In this document: piece by piece, positions 34,850 to 38,099 of the stretch
How positions within the stretch are numbered: position 1 is the first letter of the stretch
How the letters are laid out: every line of letters starts with the position of its first letter
NCBI GenBank assembly: GCA_018266915.1
Contig: JAFDZM010000005.1
Span: forward strand, 1-38,099
DNA length: 38,099 nt
DNA from: Bacteroidota bacterium
Lineage (GTDB): Bacteria; Bacteroidota; Bacteroidia; Sphingobacteriales; Sphingobacteriaceae
Reading direction: 5' to 3'
The notes under the pieces: model-generated
Seen by the model: the letters and a program-made list of their open reading frames with translations, nothing else
What the model was told of the DNA's origin: nothing
Databases searched by the model: none
Translations under genes and position numbers: made by a program

Positions 34850-35713
34850 ATGAAAACGATACTCATATTAACTGACTTCTCGAAAAATGCCACCCATGCG
34901 GCGTTAGCGGGAATCAGGCTTGCGAAAAACTTGCATGCCAATATATTTCTATTTCACTCGAATACTACGCAGGCACTTACACCGATATATGCAGGCGGAC
35001 CTACTGTTGTTGATGAGGTTAACCTTATGGAAGATGAAAACAGGCAAAAGCTTAAAGCCTTAACCGATCTCCTCCAGCCATTTATTGAAGAAGGCAAAAG
35101 TAGCTGGAAGCCATCTATACACTACAATGAAGGCCTGGGGGCCCTTTCGTACCAGGTGAGAAATATTCTGGCAACCAAAGACATTGAGATCATAGTGATG
35201 GGGGCAAGAGAAGGCAGCCGCCTGGATCACTTTTTTACCGGCAGCGAAACATTTTCAGTAATTGATCATGCCAATAAGCCGGTGCTAATCGTACCGCACA
35301 ATAGCTATTTGGATAATTTTAAAAGAGTCGTGTTTGCAACCAACTTTGCAGAAGACGACGTTAAAGCCATTCGCTACCTTGCCGGATTAGGTTTGATATT
35401 TAACTACCACATCGAAATAGTGCACATTAACTCTTATAGCGACGATGACATTACTAAAGAGCTCAGGAAGCTTGAATTTATGAAACACATTCAAAGGCTT
35501 CGCTATCCTCATCTAAATATCCAGGAATTACATGGTAAAGATGTGGTGCACCGCCTTAACAGGCTTTGTGAAGAAACCAAAACCGATCTGCTCGCATTTG
35601 CACATTACCGCGACTCATTTTTTACCAGGCTTTTACATCAAAGCATGGCGCGTGAAGCGTTAGAACATCAAAAAGTACCAATTCTTGTATTCCCTTCGAA
35701 ATTTGAGCTTTAA
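34850..35713 (+). CDS. Universal stress protein, tandem UspA domains
   Basis: 287 aa, a paralogue of the gene before it. Domain one is MKTILILTDFSKNATHAALA to VLIVPHN; domain two is FKRVVFATNFAEDDVKAIRY to ILVFPSK. VMGAREGSRLDHFFTGSETFS keeps a near-canonical glycine motif (G-x3-G-x8-GS), so this copy is the better candidate for ATP binding. Both proteins keep the HGKDVV(H/N)R-type segment in the second domain. A tandem pair may form a heterodimer or respond to separate ligands (inference). Confidence 0.92.
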   Translation: MKTILILTDFSKNATHAALAGIRLAKNLHANIFLFHSNTTQALTPIYAGGPTVVDEVNLMEDENRQKLKALTDLLQPFIEEGKSSWKPSIHYNEGLGALSYQVRNILATKDIEIIVMGAREGSRLDHFFTGSETFSVIDHANKPVLIVPHNSYLDNFKRVVFATNFAEDDVKAIRYLAGLGLIFNYHIEIVHINSYSDDDITKELRKLEFMKHIQRLRYPHLNIQELHGKDVVHRLNRLCEETKTDLLAFAHYRDSFFTRLLHQSMAREALEHQKVPILVFPSKFEL

Positions 35714-35736
35714 TCCTCACAGTAATAGACGGATAA

Positions 35737-35846
35737 TTATTGTCCATTGTTGTAGTATTTCAGATGGCCTAAGAATGCCAGAGATCAATGGTATTTTAAC
35801 GCTGAAAATGCGCAAACAATTATTCATATCCGTTGTTTTAATTTAA
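35737..35846 (+). pseudogene. Possible decayed receiver-domain remnant
   Basis: In the 245-bp gap between the second usp and the kinase, 35746-35769 reads IVVVFQMA and, one frame over, 35775-35846 reads MPEINGILTLKMRKQLFISV followed by VLI and a stop. Together they resemble beta3-alpha3-beta4 of a response regulator (VVxxDxxMPExNGIxxLKxIRK...VVLI). The phospho-acceptor position is Q and a frameshift separates the halves. The rest of the domain is absent. The likeness is short and may be chance. I see no other gene in 35714-35958. Confidence 0.3.
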
Positions 35847-35958
35847 TTATTGTACCAATAAAAGATCATAAAACCTAAAACATTAAAGTGCTGACTTTTC
35901 AATCGACACATGTAGACTTTCTTATTACTAAAGCAAATAATAATTATCCAAGCATTTC

Positions 35959-37428
35959 ATGAAACTGGCAACTCAAATTTCGCTTGGATTTTTTATTGCA
36001 ATTTCTATTGACCTTGTTGATTCTTATGTCAATTATTCACTTACCCAAAAAGTGAACACGAATACAGATTTTCTTACAAATTCAGAGGTTGTTATCCGTA
36101 CATCGAGTAATTTAAACCGCGACCTGGTAGATATGCAAAATGCCTTAAGGGGTTATTTATTGTCAGGTGACCGGCGGTTCCTAATTAGATACGATAGTGG
36201 GCTGTCAACAATTCCGGAGTTGATAAAACAAGAACGATTATTGATCGAACCTTCATCTTTACAAATTTCCAGGCTTGATTCGATTTCTATGATCCATAAT
36301 ATATGGCTTGGATACGCCAATCAGATCATTGATGCAAAATCAAAAGCAATTGCCGATCCCGCCCTCAACTGGAGGTACGAAAAGTTGTTCAAAAGTCAAT
36401 TCACACTGAACGCAGGCAAAAATTATAACGAAAGAATCGCCGCCATTTTCCGGTCATTTGACCAACATGAGTATGATAACCGGCAAAAACGGCGGGCCGC
36501 TCTCGCCGCATCCATTAAGGCAACCGACAGATTTTCCTTATTTTTCAGTCTATTGCTGGTCATAGTTGGATCTGCTTTAGCTTTCTATCTGGTCAGAAAG
36601 ATTGCACGGCGCATCGATTCAATGGTAAAATTGGCTGAAAAAATTTCTACGGGTGACTTTGCCACAGTAAATGATGACCAAACCGATGAATTGACGAGCT
36701 TATCCCATTCATTGAACTTGATGTCGCAAAAACTCAGCTGGAATATTGACGAGCTCGAGAAAAGAAACGATGAACTGAACCAATTCGCCTATGTGGTTTC
36801 GCATGACCTTAAGGCCCCGATAAGAGGAATATCAAATGTCGTTCAATGGATAAAGGAAGATATTCAGGACGAAATCTCTCCTGCAATGGAAAAATATCTG
36901 GATATTATACCTGAAAGGTTGAAGCGGATGGCAGATTTGATCAACGGACTGCTTGACTATGCACGTATCGGCCGAAGCAAATTTCCAAAGGAAGAAGTGG
37001 ATGTATCTGTTTTAGTTAAAGAGCTTGCTGATGTTATCGTCCCAAAAGAATATTATTTCACGATCGGTGACTTACCTGTATTATTTACCGAAAAAATATT
37101 GCTCGAACAGGTATTTAGCAATTTGCTTAGTAACGCGGTAAAATACACATCGACCGATGATGGCCATATCCGGGTTTCCTGCACAGAACAAGCCGGAGTC
37201 TATGAGTTTGAAGTATCCGATAACGGAATTGGCATTGAGGAACAATACCATGGAAAAATCTTTGAAATGTTCCAGACGTTGAGGGAAAAACACGACGAAG
37301 AGAGCACCGGAATCGGGTTAGCCATCGTAAAAAAAATAATAGATGAAAACGGAGGTACAATACGTGTGTTATCCTCATTAGATAAGGGAGCGAAATTTTT
37401 GTTTACCTGGCCCAAGAATGAAACATGA
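35959..37428 (+). CDS. CHASE3-type sensor histidine kinase
   Basis: 489 aa. TM1 is at about residues 5-22. An extracytoplasmic helical domain of CHASE3 type follows (about 30-190, with LVDMQNALRGYLLSGDRRFL). TM2 is at about 193-212 and HAMP at about 213-265. The HisKA domain has the phospho-acceptor H282 in FAYVVSHDLKAPIRG. The HATPase domain has N393 (NLLSNAVKYT), DNGIGI (422-427) and GTGIG within 450-455 (STGIGLAIVKKI). All catalytic boxes are intact. The H-box type is that of phytochrome-like kinases paired with Rcp1-like regulators. The stop overlaps the next start (ATGA), so kinase and regulator are coupled. The signal is unknown; the neighbouring stress genes suggest an environmental or energy cue. 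Confidence 0.95.
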   Translation: MKLATQISLGFFIAISIDLVDSYVNYSLTQKVNTNTDFLTNSEVVIRTSSNLNRDLVDMQNALRGYLLSGDRRFLIRYDSGLSTIPELIKQERLLIEPSSLQISRLDSISMIHNIWLGYANQIIDAKSKAIADPALNWRYEKLFKSQFTLNAGKNYNERIAAIFRSFDQHEYDNRQKRRAALAASIKATDRFSLFFSLLLVIVGSALAFYLVRKIARRIDSMVKLAEKISTGDFATVNDDQTDELTSLSHSLNLMSQKLSWNIDELEKRNDELNQFAYVVSHDLKAPIRGISNVVQWIKEDIQDEISPAMEKYLDIIPERLKRMADLINGLLDYARIGRSKFPKEEVDVSVLVKELADVIVPKEYYFTIGDLPVLFTEKILLEQVFSNLLSNAVKYTSTDDGHIRVSCTEQAGVYEFEVSDNGIGIEEQYHGKIFEMFQTLREKHDEESTGIGLAIVKKIIDENGGTIRVLSSLDKGAKFLFTWPKNET

Positions 37429-37862
37429 AAAAAACTATTTTATTGGTTGAAGACGACGAACTTGATATTATCAGCGTAGAGCGTTCTTTAAAAAAAATTG
37501 GCGTAGACTACGAATTGATTACGGCATACAATGGTATTGAAGCCCTCGACAAACTAAGAGGAAGCCAGAAGCATGCCCAAATGCAACCTCTGCCTGATAT
37601 TATCTTGCTTGACATTAATATGCCGAAAATGAATGGACTGCAGTTTTTATCTGTAATCAGGGAAGATCCTGCTCTAAAACATCTGAAGGTGATTATCATG
37701 ACAACATCCGGTGAGGAACATGACCGAAGTGCAACTGAAAGACTTGGGATCTCCGGATATCTTATTAAGCCATTAAATTTCAATAATAATTCCAGGAAGC
37801 CTGATTCAATGGAAGGCTTTGTGCAATTCCACCTTCGTCATATCTTAGGTAACCTGGATTAA
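37425..37862 (+). CDS. Rcp1-like single-domain response regulator
   Basis: 145 aa. The receiver has D10/D11 (LVEDDELD), phospho-acceptor D63 (IILLDINMPKMNGLQFL), T in IIMTTSGEE and K in GYLIKPLNF. The loop before D63 is long (RGSQKHAQMQPLPD), and the protein ends with an extra helix, as in Rcp1-type regulators. There is no output domain. It overlaps the kinase gene by 4 bp, so it is the direct phosphotransfer partner. The output is probably through protein interaction. Confidence 0.94.
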   Translation: MKKTILLVEDDELDIISVERSLKKIGVDYELITAYNGIEALDKLRGSQKHAQMQPLPDIILLDINMPKMNGLQFLSVIREDPALKHLKVIIMTTSGEEHDRSATERLGISGYLIKPLNFNNNSRKPDSMEGFVQFHLRHILGNLD

Positions 37863-37879
37863 ATTTATATAGTAATATA

Positions 37880-38041
37880 CTAAAATTTAATTCCCCGCTT
37901 TCTCATCTCCTCAGCCAGTTTACCATCTATTGGTCTGCATGAGCAGTTTTTTTGGTGTTCGAGGTGCCATTCTACTCTCTGCTCAAAGCTTGGATTTTTG
38001 GGCATGGGGTGGGCCAGATGCCATTCCTTGTTGATTTTCAT
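37880..38041 (-). CDS. 53-aa protein with repeated EWHLxH motif
   Basis: A short ORF, MKINKEWHLAHPMPKNPSFE through a C-terminal EEMRKRGIKF. It holds EWHLAH (residues 6-11) and EWHLEH (24-29), then CSC at 33-35 and R36-P37. Two W-H-x2-H units plus two cysteines could bind a metal such as zinc. It has no signal peptide or membrane segment. Coding is supported by the internal repeat, by GC-rich third positions at several codons and by its position on the strand opposite the two-component operon, ending 17 bp after the regulator's stop. Similar small proteins are, from memory, common in Bacteroidota. Function unknown. Confidence 0.65.
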   Translation of the reverse strand: MKINKEWHLAHPMPKNPSFEQRVEWHLEHQKNCSCRPIDGKLAEEMRKRGIKF

Positions 38042-38099
38042 AATTTTAACGTGAGTTCGGGTTAAGCTACCAACAAAAGTTGGCTGTCATGTTCCTCAA

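Noticed and set aside
35731..35745. GGATAAT-T-ATTGTCC as a terminator after the second usp gene
   Set aside because: It is imperfect, AT-rich and has no following U-tract; it also overlaps the possible receiver remnant.
38070..38083. CCAAC-AAAA-GTTGG hairpin near the right edge
   Set aside because: Only five pairs and cut off from its context by the window end.
1..38099. CRISPR arrays, insertion sequences, prophage or integrase genes
   Set aside because: No regularly spaced repeats, transposase or integrase motifs were seen in any frame inspected.

Overview
The window looks like chromosomal DNA from a member of the Bacteroidota, most likely Sphingobacteriaceae (Mucilaginibacter/Pedobacter type). 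Four things point there: (i) starts with A-rich leaders and few Shine-Dalgarno sequences; (ii) a textbook Bacteroidota promoter, TTTG-N19-TACTTTTG, in front of a tRNA-Pro gene; (iii) typical families, including OM beta-barrels, SUKH proteins, Rcp1-like response regulators, DUF779 with an aldehyde dehydrogenase, and TolC-first RND operons; (iv) moderate, even GC. I saw no insertion sequence, phage module or CRISPR array. This is inferred from content, not from a database search.

Layout. 1-2690 (minus): an OM beta-barrel protein and two exported PAP2/vanadium-haloperoxidase-like lipoproteins, the second cut by the window edge. 2932-6997 (minus): a small anchored protein of unknown function, DNA polymerase IV, a SUKH protein and an exported GH36-like glycosidase. 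7153-8544 (plus): a Tat-type Gfo/Idh/MocA oxidoreductase divergent from the glycosidase. 8741-13111: a lone response regulator, DUF779 plus aldehyde dehydrogenase, a divergent AraC regulator and a polytopic membrane protein. A 25-bp motif occurs on both sides of the AraC gene. 13108-22390 (minus): a four-gene efflux operon, TolC-MFP-RND-RND, with two complete tandem RND pumps. 22740-25222 (plus): an SDR, a second AraC regulator and a SMUG-like uracil-DNA glycosylase. 25224-26441 (minus): a HAD phosphatase, a VOC protein and tRNA-Pro(UGG) with its own promoter and terminator.

26601-37862 reads as a low-energy or low-oxygen response island. On minus are PEP synthase, a flavodoxin and an SDR. 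On plus are a coiled-coil protein, a beta-CASP RNase-like protein, a PfkB sugar kinase and a 39-aa membrane peptide not found by a 60-aa ORF cutoff. These are followed by a response regulator (minus), two tandem universal stress proteins, and a CHASE3 histidine kinase with an Rcp1-like regulator. A 53-aa His/Cys-containing protein follows on minus.

The most interesting signal is regulatory. TGAC-N4-GTCA palindromes of Crp/Fnr type lie in front of both the PEP-synthase operon and the stress-protein operon. In both, the palindrome centre is exactly 36.5 bp from the last base of a TAnnTTTG-type -7 box, and neither promoter has a -33 TTTG. That is the expected geometry of activator-dependent class II promoters. 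A third related site, TGTGA-N6-TCACA, faces the divergent RNase/PfkB operon. Together they suggest one Crp/Fnr-family regulon in this island, loosely like the Usp/PfkB part of the mycobacterial DosR regulon. The regulator itself is not in the window. A probable decayed receiver-domain remnant lies between the stress proteins and the kinase.
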